Source of the DNA: Diadophis punctatus similis
Taxonomy: Eukaryota > Chordata > Lepidosauria > Squamata > Dipsadidae
Assembly (NCBI GenBank): GCA_023053685.1
Contig: JALIGW010000001.1
Coordinates: 65,415,740 to 65,479,739, forward strand
DNA length: 64,000 nt
Direction of reading: 5' to 3'
Position numbers and translations under genes: made by a program. Within the stretch, counting starts at the first letter, position 1. Each line of letters begins with the position of its first letter. This document shows, piece after piece, positions 25,480 through 45,241 of the stretch. The notes below the pieces were generated by a model that had not been told where the DNA came from, searched no databases, and was given only the letters and a program-made list of their open reading frames with translations.

Positions 25480-25790
25480 TCCTGTTTGTTTGTTTGTTTA
25501 TTTTGTCAAGTACATGTTGGTAATATACATAGATAAAACATTGTTTGTATACATAAGATGGGTACTGATAAGCGGGAACATTAGGACAGGGACGGTAGGC
25601 ACGCTGGTGCACTTATGCATGCCCCTTACTGACCTCTTAGGAAATCTGGTGAGGTCAACAGTGGACAGTCTAAGGGTAAAGTTTTGGGGGTTTGGTGACG
25701 AAACCACAGAGTCAGGTAGTGAGTTCCAGGCATTTACCACTCTGTTGCTAAAGTCGTATTTTCTACAGTCAAGTTTAAAGTTTATCCTCA
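25480..25790 (-). mobile_element. CR1/Rex-like LINE 3' fragment
   Basis: It encodes on the - strand the same C-terminal phrase (NAWNSLPDSVVSSPNP) as the element at 1625-2790, followed by the same 3' end. The low-coordinate end is a TTTG/TTTA-rich tail. Confidence 0.8.
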
Positions 25791-26189
25791 GTATAAAGGC
25801 AGCTACTCCTAATTGTTGTGGACAGAAATGGTGCGATAAAAGCGATAAGATTTTATTTATGGAGCAATGAAGTTGCAGTGCTTGCAGCTTCAGGCTACAG
25901 ACCTATCTTTAAATTCTTGCCTCTTATGTAAACATGCATAGAAAACATGATGGAGAAACCCTTGATATAATGAAACATGCACATAGTATATGCATGGAAC
26001 GAAGGAAAGTGCATTCTGTATTGAGGATATAATGGAAGAATATAATGGAAGAAACATATCGTAGTTTTCCCTTTGCAAAATATTGAGAAAGTGAACTTGC
26101 AGTCTGTTTCAAATTAACATTCCTAAAATTCGTAAGTGCTGAAGGGCTCTGAACCGCTAAATTCTTAGGAGATTTTTTTTGTGTAACCC

Positions 26190-26720
26190 ACAGCAATGGT
26201 CTACATGAGGTTTCTCTTCAACAGCCTTCAGAAGTTTCAACTGGTGCACAATGCAGCTGCCCAGGTAGTAAAAGGTGTTGGATGTTTGACACCACTGCTA
26301 CATGAGCTGCATTGGTTACCAGTGTGTTTCCAGGTGCAATTCAAGGTGTTGGTTGTCACTTTCAAAACACTTTGTGGCTTTGGGACTCAGTTACCTGAAG
26401 GATTGTTATTTTCTTGGTTGTTTTTACTCCTCCAACCTAGTTGGGCAGGTTGGACATGCTCCGGGTTTCAACAGCCAAGGAATGTTAGCTGGCTAAGAGT
26501 GATGGTTTTTCTGCTATAACCCCCACCCTGCTAAACAAACATTCTCCAGAGATTAAAATGTGCCAGAACTTGTCGTGTTTTGTAAAGTCTTGAAGAACAG
26601 GTTATGTGCCCAGGCCTGGTTATATGCCTGGACCTGGGGTTCCGAGTATGTGAAAGGACCCATTTCATGGTTATGTTAACATCTACAGTTCTCGTTTTTC
26701 TTCCCCTCAGTTGCATATAT
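26190..26720 (+). mobile_element. L2/CR1-like LINE reverse transcriptase C-terminal fragment
   Basis: The translated + strand gives LQLVHNAAAQVVKG and then ELHWLPVCFQVQFKVLVV with TFKTLCG. This is the conserved C-terminal pattern of L2/CR1-type reverse transcriptases. The rest is decayed 3' sequence up to a TA run at about 26716. The L2-like tail at 29090-29185 may be its other end, split by the Penelope insertion. Confidence 0.7.
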
Positions 26721-26734
26721 ATATATATATATAT

Positions 26735-26894
26735 GAAGAAATGATAGACATCACGATCTCCGGAATGTTTTAAAAAAATTATTATACTAAGCTTTCGTCA
26801 GCCCCTGCTGACATCATCTGAGTGTCAAATCCCCATTGAAGATATCCTTGCTTTTATGTAATGCCGGTCGATTTAGTCATTGCACGTGTAATAG
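26735..26894 (-). repeat. Penelope pseudo-LTR, left (3') copy
   Basis: This 160-bp sequence is the inverted counterpart of 28806-28965, with about 15 differences. It contains the hammerhead-like core on the - strand and, at its inner end, a copy of the sequence that begins the reverse-transcriptase frame. Confidence 0.85.
26784..26826 (-). ncRNA. Hammerhead-ribozyme-like core in pseudo-LTR (decayed)
   Basis: On the - strand a CUGANGA-like box (here CAGATGA) is followed by a perfect 6-bp stem GTCAGC/GCTGAC closed by AGGG, then GAAA, then a self-complementary AGCT and AGTAT. The last can pair with the ACT before the core. One extra T separates the core from stem II, and the core has one substitution. 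Hammerheads in Penelope pseudo-LTRs are established. Activity of this copy is unlikely. Confidence 0.5.
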
Positions 26895-28805
26895 GCCCAC
26901 ACCCTTGCCTCCCTCCTGTAATTGGCTTTGTTGTTTTTGCCTTAGTCATGCTAACAGATGCAATTTCTGTTGCCTCTTTCCCCATTGTGTATTGCCTCTT
27001 TCTCTCCCTGGGGGGTAAAGCAGGGCTATCAGGCATTGCTTTGAAGGTATTTCTCCTGGCTCCCTCCCCCTCATTAGTACTCCTCTCCCTTTCAGGCACA
27101 CACCTTGCCTCCTCTAAATTCATCTGTTTTGCCCATGATCTTGTAATAGGTCTGCATTGTTCTTCACCCCACCCCCCTGTCCCTCTCGTTCTGATGCTGT
27201 TCTATTGTGCTCTCTTGCACTCGGTTAGGGTTTGTCACACCTTCATTGGGCCAATCTCTATGCCTAAAAGGGGGAATTTGCCCCTGATCTCCATTCAACC
27301 ATAGTGATTGGTCCCCCTTAAGTCCTTCCTGGTGTCTTAATGCCTGGTATGTCGGTGGTATGTCAATATGTCTATTGATAGAGTTGTTGTTAGAGAACCA
27401 GGCTTCTTTCAAGAGGCGTCCTCCTTTTGTTTCATCGTAGGCAACAACTTCGGTCTCCTGGAAGTTGAACTCATGACCATGCTCCTCCATGTGCATCCAA
27501 ATCTGAGAGTGCTGTTCCTTGCGTCGGACTGCTAGCTTGAGTTCATGCACCCTAGTTCTTAGTTGTTTAGCTGTTTTCTCCTACGTAATGACCTGCACAA
27601 TTGCTGCAGTTAATACAGTAGATTATTGAGGATGTCTCCTCCTTTGGTAGTGCTTATTTTGGGCACATCACTCTCTTCCTCAGCGTTTGGTCTGGTTTGT
27701 GCGCCACTTTAACCCCATGTGATGCAAGAATGCGTGCAGCAGTTTCGGATACCCCCTGTATGTATGGGAGCACCCTCCATGTTGATGTTCCACTTGCACC
27801 CTCAATGGGCTGCCGAGCCCCGGGTGTGATACATCGTTGGATAAAATCCATTGAATAGCCATTGAGCGTGCAGATTTGGTAAAGGTGTGCACGCTCTTTT
27901 GCTTTGGACGCCCGTGTGCTGCAGTGGTATCTATCCTGCCAAACAATGTCCAAATGCAGCTGGCTTTGTGTGTATTAGGATGATTGCTCTCGTTGTGCAA
28001 TATGTGATCCGTGCTTGTGGTCTTTTGGTATACCTCTGTGTCGATGCTCCCATCTGGGTTGCAGCTGATTTGCACATCCAGGAAGGCCAGTTTGTTATTG
28101 GCCTCCTCCTCCATCGTAAATTGGATATCTGGGTATACGGAATTGAGAATTCCCATAACCCTGGTTTTATCCCGTTGTTTGATTATGGTAAATGTGTCAT
28201 CGACATAGCGTGCCCAAAACTTGGGTTTGTAGGTTTTCATCGCTTCCTGCTCTAATCTCTTGAGGACCGCCTCTGCAATCACCCCCGAGATTGGTGATCC
28301 CATTCGGCATGCCCTTTGTTTGTTCGTATATCTGGCCATCAAACGTGAAGTATGTTTTGAGGCAAAATTTCAATAGGTAGATGAGGTCATCCGTGCTAGG
28401 GGTTTGGGGGTTTCTTGGTTCTGTTTCTAACAATAGACCTTTGATAGTCTGGATCGCTAACCCCTGGGGGATAGATGTGAACAGTGAAATGACATCAAAC
28501 AACACCATTATCTCATCCTCCCCCACCAACACTCCTTTCAGCCGTTGTAAAAAGTCCGTAGAGGATCTTATGATGGTGGTGGTCCCTTCAACCAGGTATT
28601 GCAGTTGGCCATATAGCCACTTGGCTAGGCCAAATGTGGGGGTGCCGCGGAGGGAGACAATGGGGTGTAGGGGTACCTCCGCCTTATGGATCTTTGGCAA
28701 CCCATAGAATCGTGCCATGGCTGAATCTCTTGGCCGGATCATTCTTAGCCCCTCCTCGTCCATTTTCCCTTGTCTCTTATCAACCACCTTATTAATTTTG
28801 GTTTT

Positions 28806-28965
28806 TATTACGCGTGCAATGACTAAATCGATCGGCATTACATAAAAGCAAGCATCTCTTCAGTGGGGATTTTACACTCTGACGATGTCATCAGGGGCTG
28901 ACGAAAGCTTAGTATAATAAAAAAAATTTAAACGTTCCGGAGATCATGATGTCTATCGTTTCTTC
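28806..28965 (+). repeat. Penelope pseudo-LTR, right (5') copy, inverted
   Basis: This is the inverted counterpart of 26735-26894. On the - strand the reverse-transcriptase frame opens inside it with MPIDLVIARVI. Confidence 0.85.
28875..28915 (+). ncRNA. Hammerhead-ribozyme-like core in inverted pseudo-LTR
   Basis: On the + strand the core box is an intact CTGACGA, followed by a weakened stem (GTCA/TGAC) and GAAA, then AGCTTAGTAT. The upstream ACACT can pair with AGTAT as stem I. The same extra T lies between the core and stem II. Confidence 0.5.
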
Positions 28966-29089
28966 ATCTATAACTATACCTGGAACTCGCATTTTTAGGA
29001 CAATTCGTTATATAAACTGCAAGATCTGCTCCTTAAGAACCACCTCCATATAATCATTTGAATCCATTTAAAGCCATGTCAGTTTATCA

Positions 29090-29185
29090 AATATTTAAGA
29101 GGTTTTATGTTGCTTTATTGTGAGCCACACAGAGCTGATTAGAACTGGGCAGCATCCGTATTAAACAAAATAAAATATTGTATTG
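29090..29185 (+). repeat. L2/CR1-like LINE 3' tail fragment
   Basis: The segment with ttattgtgagccacacagag and gggcagcatccgtatt ends in A-rich aaataaaat. It resembles the 3' end of L2/CR1 families. Confidence 0.45.
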
Positions 29186-29189
29186 CTTA

Positions 29190-30615
29190 AGAAGCTTAAA
29201 TAAGTTTTTGCTAGCCTTGGTCCAGTATATTTGAAACTAGAGCAAGAAAGGGACATACCGGTATGTCTGTATATGTGTGTTTTCTATACAATATGCAGCT
29301 AAACAGTTTATGTCCTTATTGTTAGGAAATTGTTATTGTTAGGAAATCCTGCCTCAACTTACCTTTCAATTCTTGGGATCAAGTGACACTTAACTTCACC
29401 ATTCTCCAATTATAGAGACCTACCTTCCTATCCTATAAAATGAAATGTGCATTTATTCTCTCTTTCCATAACTCAACCATCTACAACTACGTTAGCAGTA
29501 TTGTGAAAAGTACCCAGCTTCAAAACCGCTCACCTGGGGGCACTTCTACCTGGCAGCTTTGACTTACTTCAGTTCTATATTTGCACCTATCCAACCACAT
29601 AATATTGGTGCATTTGAAGAAAAGAGACTTGTGTTTTTTCTTATGTCATGACAATTTTTTAATAAAAACTGGAACAAAACCGGGTTTATATTATTTTATT
29701 CTATTCTATTTTCACAAAGCCACAGCCTTGGACAGCCCAATTTTCCACTAAGATTGTTGCTGCCTTATCATACCTCCAGGCTCCTGCGTTCAAGCAAATT
29801 CTTCAAAAAGGTGGAGTCATAGAATCAGAAAATTAGTTGCGGCTACCAAGCTCCACCCTTGGTTTTGTGTGGAAATTCAAATTAAAGTGTCCTCAATAGA
29901 AGATTGTGTAACCTGACAGCACTACTTATGACTTGGCCTCCTTCGTAATTCCCATATTTGAGGTTTTGGATTTAATTTTACTTTATTCAGTTTTGAGGAC
30001 AACGGCCAAGTCAGGGGAAGGAACAGCACAACAGATTTTAAATGCATTGCATTTGTCATTGAATGCTGTTGGTACTTTAATATTGAAGCATCCCTGGATG
30101 ACTTAAGCCTGATTTATTCATGGCCTGTGGTTAAGATGAAACAACATCATAGAAACATGGCAGAAGAAGATGGGGCCTCCAAGGGTTATCAGCGGCCATG
30201 TCCAGCACTCACTAGTTGAATGAGATCAAAGCAGGATGTATTGGCAATTTCAGGTTTTCAGACACAGGACCTCCCCTTTGGTCTGTGTCAGCTTTTTCAC
30301 CTGCCATTCTGCCCTTGTTTTACAAAAGACAGATAGAGCATTGCTGAGACTAAGGTTAATCACAATTATGCAATAATGCTAAACTGCTCAGTTGGCTAAG
30401 CATTTTATCTCCCTAAACTCTTATCAATTTAGTGCAAGGGTGAAAGCATGTAAAAATAGAACGATGACACCAACCCCTCCCCTATCCCTGTGGCTCCTGA
30501 AAGTACACTAACATTTTAAAAAATCATTTTGACATTGAGGAAAGAGACCCAGTTTTTTCTCTTGTGGTTAAGTCACTAGGCTACAAACCAGGAGGCTGTG
30601 AATTCTAGTACCACC
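29190..30615. other. Intergenic or intronic DNA, nothing recognised
   Basis: No supported coding sequence or bounded repeat. If the 25308 exon is real this is EPHX1 intron 1. Confidence 0.35.
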
Positions 30616-30700
30616 CTAGCAGTAGTGGGTTCTAAAACCCTTTGCTACTGTTTTGCGTGTGCGCGCAACACTTCTGCGCATGCACAGAAGCGTCCCAGGC

Positions 30701-31011
30701 TGTAAAGATAGAGGTCATGTAGAGGTTGTGTGCAGTAAACTGCCTACCTCAAGCAGGCCTCGTATACCTACATGATCTCACCCAGTTCACATCTCCAGGA
30801 TGATGTAGGACACTATCCCTGGCTGGTACGTGATCTCATCTAGGTTGTATCAACAGGATGTTCTTAAGGATTGGCGAGGAGAATTCAACAATAAAAATGC
30901 TGTTGCTCTTTGTTACCTTTTGCTGCTTGGAAAACGATAAAAAAGCAATAAACACTGCGAAGGCAGTCAGACATCTTAGCATCCTGCAATGACTGGTCTC
31001 TAATTCCATCA
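30701..31011 (+). repeat. 5' LTR of the endogenous retrovirus
   Basis: 311 bp, TG...CA, with two AATAAA-type signals (in caataaaaatg and gcaataaacac). It differs from the 3' LTR at about nine positions. Confidence 0.93.
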
Positions 31012-31139
31012 TCTGGCGCCTAAGGTGGGGCACTCTCTCACACACACACCCCTGTGGGGAGCAACATACTTACTATCTTCTGGAACAGACCCCTAGGTGC
31101 ACCTTCGTCCTTCGGCTTCAGGACCCGTCACTGGTAAGT

Positions 31140-31857
31140 ATGGGTTGCAATCTATCTCAACACCAGCATAAGCATGTACAGGAATTCCGATTCCTGTTTC
31201 ATAAGTCAGGTGTGGCAGCGCCTGAGGCGGATATAAGGAAGCTGGTTGAGGAGGTAGGGAAACAATGTCCCTGGTATCCGGAGCGCGGGACGTTCCGTTT
31301 ACGGGATTGGATAAAGATAGGGCGTACTTTACATCTTGAACCCCGGGCTCCAGTACAGATATTACATTGATGGTAACAATGCCGTCAAGCAGTGGAAAAA
31401 TTTGGCTCTGATGCTTCAGCAGGACAACAATTAACTACCAGCCCCCCCCCACCTGATTACGATCAGATAAAAATTGTCACCCCAAAATCATCTCCAATTT
31501 GACCTTCAGCTAATCTTCACCTGGAGAAGCTAATTCTTTTGCTTTTCCACGGCCATTGTACACCCCCACAAGGCAAATATTAGAGGAACAATTAGACAAA
31601 GGGGGGGGGAGAATATAGAAGAAATTACCGATATGCTTTCTGTTTGTCCAGTGCATGCCACGGGACAAGTAGATCAGAATGGAGCTCAAATAGTGGAATA
31701 TCGCCCTTTGTCATATGCAATTTTAACGGAACTTAGAAAGGGAATTAGAGACATGAGGTTGGGAAGTACCTATGTGCACGGAATGCTGGAGGCCACTATG
31801 AGAAATCATATCTTAGTACCTGAAAATCGGAAAAACTACTTTCCACCAGTTGGTTAA
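31140..31857 (+). pseudogene. Retroviral gag remnants (matrix and capsid pieces)
   Basis: A 76-codon frame at 31140-31370 opens with Met-Gly, the myristoylation context of retroviral matrix, and has a matrix-like pattern ending in a charged helix (RDWIKIGR). It stops early. A second frame at 31633-31857 resembles the N-terminal part of a betaretroviral capsid (YRPLSYAILTELRKGIRD). Sequence between them is frameshifted and stop-rich. Confidence 0.75.
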
Positions 31858-32403
31858 AGATAAGCTGCTTGCTGGTCATATTGTGTTTTCTACTAGCCCA
31901 TGGAATACCCTTGTATTTGACATAAAAAAGAAAAGTGGCAAGTGGCGTTTTCTTCATGATGTTAGAGTCATTAATTCATGTATTCAACCTATGGGCCCTT
32001 TACAGTGCGGAACGCCGAATCCTAATTTGATTCTTCAAGATCATGAAGTAATAGTAATTGATTTAAAGGATTGTTTTTTCTCTATCTCTTTCTCTAGGTC
32101 CTTTAAAGACTGCCTCCACAAACAAAAAAAGAGGGCTCTCGAGTACCTAATTTATCATGGGTAACACAACAGGTTAAAAAAGCATTATTTACCTTAAATC
32201 AATTGAATGTTTCTATTCAAAATTTGACCGCTTATCAGAGACACTTTCAACAGAAAGCAAGCTTGCCTCCCCCTTTAGTATATTATCGGGCATTGCCAGA
32301 TAAAACATGGTTGGGGCCGGTCCCTCTGATAATGTGGGGACGAGGATATACTGCCATGCTTGCTCCTACAGGACCTTTGTGGATTCCAGCGTGTTGCGTC
32401 CGC
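31846..32403 (+). pseudogene. Retroviral pol remnants (RT fingers piece and integrase C-terminus)
   Basis: 31846-32094 encodes a reverse-transcriptase start block (STSPWNTLVFDIKKKSGKWR and a VIDLKDCFF block with the first catalytic Asp). It then breaks abruptly near 32095. From about 32170 to 32403 the frame matches the integrase C-terminal DNA-binding domain (LVYYRALPDKTWLGP, then WGRGYTAML). Everything between these is deleted. Confidence 0.78.
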
Positions 32404-32512
32404 CCAGCCAAGGATGTCATGGCATCAGTCCCTGGATCCGGTCCCAGAAATGGCAAAGGTGACTCTCCAGATGGCACAGTGACCAATCCGATCCCATCAT
32501 GCCAGTCGTCCA

Positions 32513-33348
32513 GTGACATGGGGAGATGTGAAGAACTTGACCGCCAAAGCGCAGGCAGTGCTGCAGCAGCAGCAAGCAGAACAAACCCCCGAGAACTTAT
32601 GCGCTGCCATTTTTGTGGTTTTAACTGCAAATTCCTTAGCCATCATTTGTTTGTGTTTGATTGTCAATAGCTGCCCTTTGGCAACAGCAGCTGTCATCCC
32701 ACCCAAACATTCACTCGAACAACGAATGAAGCAAAACCTATGGGTGCAGCTAGCTAACATCACACAAAATGATGTCTTTTGCTTATCTGAAGCGTATGAT
32801 ATGGAACATTTGCTTTCTACATGTTTAGTCCCTGTTTGCACCCCTTCTGCAGTAATTTAAAACTTCACTGGCTTGGGTAGATTCTTATTAAATGGGAATT
32901 TTAATTATGGGACTATATCTAATTGGGGGTTCGCTGCTTATTATTTACCCCCTGATGCAATTGCTTTGTATACCCCGGTGGTAGCAATCCCTGCAAATAT
33001 AACCTGTGCAAAAGTAGTTAATTGTACATCTTCAAGTAAAAAACCTCACTGTCTTCACATTAACTCACCTATTTTAAACTGCAGGCTTATTTGGAAATGT
33101 CCTACATTTTTTTAGTCATTCTTTGTGTTATTTTTATTGGTGGGTGCTACTTTGTTCAGTGTCTTCCTTCCTTTTTCAACATATGTATCACAGTTTTTCA
33201 CCACAAACCCACTCCCACGTTGCCTAAGGATCAGGTTTATGCCCTGTATAAGCAATTGCAGGGATATTCTTCTCCTGATTATGACCCTTTTACTAACCCT
33301 TTTTATGATGATGCATTGTTTATCAAAACAAAAAAGAGTGAGCTGTAG
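32513..33348 (+). pseudogene. Retroviral env remnants
   Basis: The frame at 32513-32860 has an env-leader-like start with a hydrophobic signal stretch (AAIFVVLTANSLAIICLCLI) and then surface-protein-like sequence, ending at a stop. A short frame at 32861-33115 has possible N-glycosylation sites. 33091-33348 encodes a membrane-spanning segment (YIFLVILCVIFIGGCYF) and a cytoplasmic tail with tyrosine motifs. Most of surface and transmembrane ectodomain is missing. Confidence 0.65.
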
Positions 33349-33654
33349 AGATAGAGGTCATGTAGAGGTTGTGTGCAGCAAACTGCCTACCTCAAGCAGG
33401 CTTCGCATACCTACATGATCTCACCCAGTTCACATCACCAGGATGATGTAGGACACTATCCCTGGCTGGTACATGATCTCATCTAGGTTGTATCAACAGG
33501 ATGTTCTTAAGGATTGGCGAGGAGAATTCACCAATAAAAATGCTGTTGCTCTTTGTTACCTTTTGCTGCTTGGAAAACGATATAAAGGCAATAAACACTG
33601 CGAAGGCAGTCAGACATCTTAGCATCCTGCAATGACTGGTCTCTAATTCCATCA
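33344..33654 (+). repeat. 3' LTR of the endogenous retrovirus
   Basis: The length is identical to the 5' LTR (311 bp), with about nine substitutions between the two and no indels. Confidence 0.93.
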
Positions 33655-33734
33655 CCGGGCGGGTGGGCAGAGCCTCCTGCTGCCAGTTCTTAGAACCAGG
33701 CCGAACCGGGAGCAACCCACCGCTGCACTCTAGG

Positions 33735-34940
33735 CATGAAAGACGGCTGGGTGACTTTAGGCCAGTCACACTTTCTCAGCTTATAATGTCAGGCTCAGGC
33801 AATAAGCCAGTTGGTCAATTTCTGTCACAACCAATGGATCAATATTTGGTTGATCAAAAAAAGAAGAAGAAGAGCCTGAACCTGCAGGAAACCAGAAAAG
33901 AAATCAAGCAGGGAAAGAATAATCTTCTTAATCCAAAATTAATGATAATTTAGGAATGGGAGAAGTAAATGACAATTTTTCCCTTCCACTATTTGTCAGT
34001 TTGAAAGAGCACTATAGGAGTGAATGACAATCACACAGCTGACTTCAAAATGATTTAGAAAGATTAAGGAAATGTTGCCCTAGAGAAGTGCCCTTACATG
34101 AAATATTTCCAGCTACGTTACAGAAAATAGAAGGTTCCTTCCCTATGCCAGGAAGGCACTAAATAATATTAAATACATCACTAAATGATCTTACATAAGT
34201 CATTGTCTTTCCTATATTTGATTAAAGTTTGGGAATAATAGCAGCACCTTAGAATTAAGTTTAAAGATGAGAAGAGGAAACATTTAAAATTCCCAAACAC
34301 CATATAGATGATATGCTATTATTATTTCTCTGCTGGGATGGAAGCTAAAATAATTTATCTGGGGTTTTTTTCTTCATGTGCCACTGATCCCAGGGCAAAG
34401 GGCAGTTTCAGGTTTTTTCTATTGCGAAAAAAGTAAATATATAATCCAAAATCATGTACCAAGTTAATAGTTGTCTGAAGAGACCTTGCAAAAGACACTG
34501 GAGTAAGGTTTTCAAAAATGAAATGTGCAATAAATTAATCATTTAGTTAAGGTTGTTTTTCAGGTAGGTGATCTCCTCACCACACCACACCTGCCCCCAC
34601 AATATGTAGCGGTTACTCATTGTCTATAAAGGATTGTACTCTTGTTTTTGGAAAATTACATGCTTTTTTCCACTGAAAGTCTTCGCCGTTTATTACTAAA
34701 AATTTGAAAAAAAACGTAGTAGCTCTATTGATCATGAGGGATGAAAAATCAAATTAAAGCCGATACCTTTAATAAACTAACTGCAGTATTGCAAATCGCT
34801 ACAAGTTTTCAAGTTTCTTTAGTCAGCTAGCTTCCACACCCAATAGTTTGAAGTTCCACCCAGATGCAGATTAATATCTGTTGAAGTTTGTTAGTCCACA
34901 TATCAACAAGTTATCACATTTGAGAAATACTGATCTAGGT
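33735..34940. other. Non-coding DNA, nothing recognised
   Basis: No supported coding sequence, element boundary or repeat family. Confidence 0.35.
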
Positions 34941-35351
34941 CTGGGGTGTCAAACTCGATTTCATTAAGGGCTGCATCAGGGTTGTGTTTGACCTCGAGGG
35001 GGGGGTGGGGGCATGGCCAGGGGGGCATGGCCAGTTTGACATCGCTCATGTCAGGGGCGCCTGACATGAGAAATTGCTCTGCTAGTGAAAACGAGCTCCC
35101 AATCTCCATTTCCGGCTGGGACAGCCTCCTGCAATCCTCTGCCAGTGAAAACGCGGCCCTCCTGAACTCCATTTTAGCTGGCAGAGGGTTGCAGGAGGCC
35201 GTCCCAGGCAAAAATGGAGATTAGGAGCACGTTTTCGCTGGCAGAGGCACTGCGGGCCAGTCCTTCACTGTTTCCAGGGTGGCCTCGCGGGCCAGATCTA
35301 AGCACCCCACGGGCCGGATCCAGCCCGCGGGCTTTGAGTTTGACACTCCTG
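34941..35351. mobile_element. hAT-type element (CAGGGGTGTCAAACTC family), 411-bp form
   Basis: The ends are CTGGGGTGTCAAACTCG and the inverted GAGTTTGACACTCCTG. A perfect 8-bp duplication, atctaggt, flanks it. This longer form has an imperfect internal palindrome around cagaggattgcaggagg. The 43264 copy shares the same interior. Confidence 0.9.
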
Positions 35352-36039
35352 ATCTAGGTAATGCCTGTAGGTCAAGCTGGAACTCAGTATGGTCAAGCTC
35401 TTCGGTCACTGACTCTGTAGATTCTGATTCTGGACAAGTTGCTTTATGCTTTGGGTTTATTAGGGGAGTAGATAAATAGATCAGGGACAAACTTGCCTGT
35501 CCTTATATCAATCAAGAAAAAAAACAGGACTTACACACTTTACCCACTGTATGTTTTCTGCTCCCCGATTTTTATCTCAGGTGCCACTACTTACCTTACT
35601 GATAAAAACTGGGTTTACCATTTCTGTTGTGTAGCAAGCATCAGCATGAAAGGGTGGCAGAAATGTATGAAGATGCAGTGATGTCTTTAAGGAGAGGTTA
35701 AAAACAAAGTGGCCAAAAGACTGAAGTCCCATCCATTTGCTAACGTGTGTTCAATGCAAGATATATAAAAAGTGTAGAACTTTTATCTCATGACAGTGGC
35801 TATCATCTTGCCTCTTTTGATCCGCTCTCCAATATCTCTGTCCAGATAAAATCCATACTATCTCAATTATCTGTTATCTTGAAACTTATATTTTAAATCC
35901 TGGGAAACTTCCCCCCCCCCCCCACACACACACACAAATTCATCATTTTATCTGCAGGGGCTGGCTACAAATGTCATTTTTCTTCTTTAATCAGAGTTCC
36001 TTTCATCTTCTACCTCACATTATTTTGATTATTTTGTAG

Positions 36040-44750
<8,711 letters not shown>

Positions 44751-45235
44751 ACTACATAGCAACATATTTTTAGAAAATGCTTTATCAACCAAATATTGCA
44801 AGTTTTTGACCAGCTTGAATCACATATAGCAAAATATTGTTACTGTTCAAGTATTAAAGAGATTTTCTTCTTGTGTGAAGCAGACTGTTAGTCATATAAG
44901 ATATAAAAAAACATAATACTGATATTAAAGCAAGGTTTCTACAAAGTAGTAGTTCTTGTTCAGACTTACTTCATTATACAAACTGAAATAGGACAGGTTT
45001 TTTTTTTACAGTTCATTGAAGCAGCACTTTCACAATCAGATATGAAACACATTTTATACATTTTTCCAAATTGATTAGTACCTGGAAACATGTTGAATTT
45101 TACTTTTTAGATATGGTTATTTTCTCTCTAAGCAAGGAAGTACTCAAACATACAATAATTATATCTTCAGATTGGTTCACTTACAGTATAGTACACAATG
45201 CCATAAAGGAAGACAACTCTTTATAGTGTAGATAT

Positions 45236-45241
45236 AATAAA
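45236..45241 (+). terminator. Likely EPHX1 polyadenylation signal
   Basis: A canonical AATAAA 486 bp after the stop codon. Weaker ATTAAA variants occur near 44853 and 44924. Confidence 0.5.

Larger units (their letters stand above)
26735..28965 (-). mobile_element. Penelope-like retroelement with inverted pseudo-LTRs
   Basis: On the - strand the element encodes a Penelope reverse transcriptase in order: RFYGLPKIHK, PIVSLRGTPT, FDVISLFTSIP, TYFTFDGQIYEQ, MGSPISGVIAE, the catalytic YVDD (in FWARYVDDTF) and NKLAFLDVQI. A GIY-YIG-type endonuclease region follows (cysteine-rich YCINCSNCAGHYVGE near 27560-27630). The frame is broken around 28260-28340 between the fingers/palm blocks and again near 27920 and 27560, so it is a pseudogene. 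The two ends are 160-bp inverted copies of each other. Inverted or direct pseudo-LTRs plus a GIY-YIG domain are hallmarks of Penelope elements. Confidence 0.93.
30701..33654 (+). mobile_element. Internally deleted class II (betaretrovirus-like) endogenous retrovirus
   Basis: Two 311-bp LTRs (30701-31011 and 33344-33654) begin TG and end CA. They are flanked by ccaggc and ccgggc, a 6-bp duplication with one change, the size typical of betaretroviruses. A primer-binding-site-like TGGCGCC lies just after the 5' LTR, and a purine-rich tract precedes the 3' LTR. The 2.3-kb interior keeps fragments of gag, pol and env in the right order. Protease, most of reverse transcriptase, RNase H and the integrase core are missing. 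It cannot encode infectious particles. Confidence 0.92.
30620..33725. mobile_element. hAT-type MITE (CAGTAGTGGGTTCTAAAACC) split by an endogenous retrovirus
   Basis: The left half is 30620-30700 and the right half 33655-33725, together collinear with the intact copy at 21416-21551. The 8-mers caccctag and cactctag flank the composite, matching at 7 of 8. The intervening sequence is a complete LTR-to-LTR retrovirus insertion. Confidence 0.88.
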
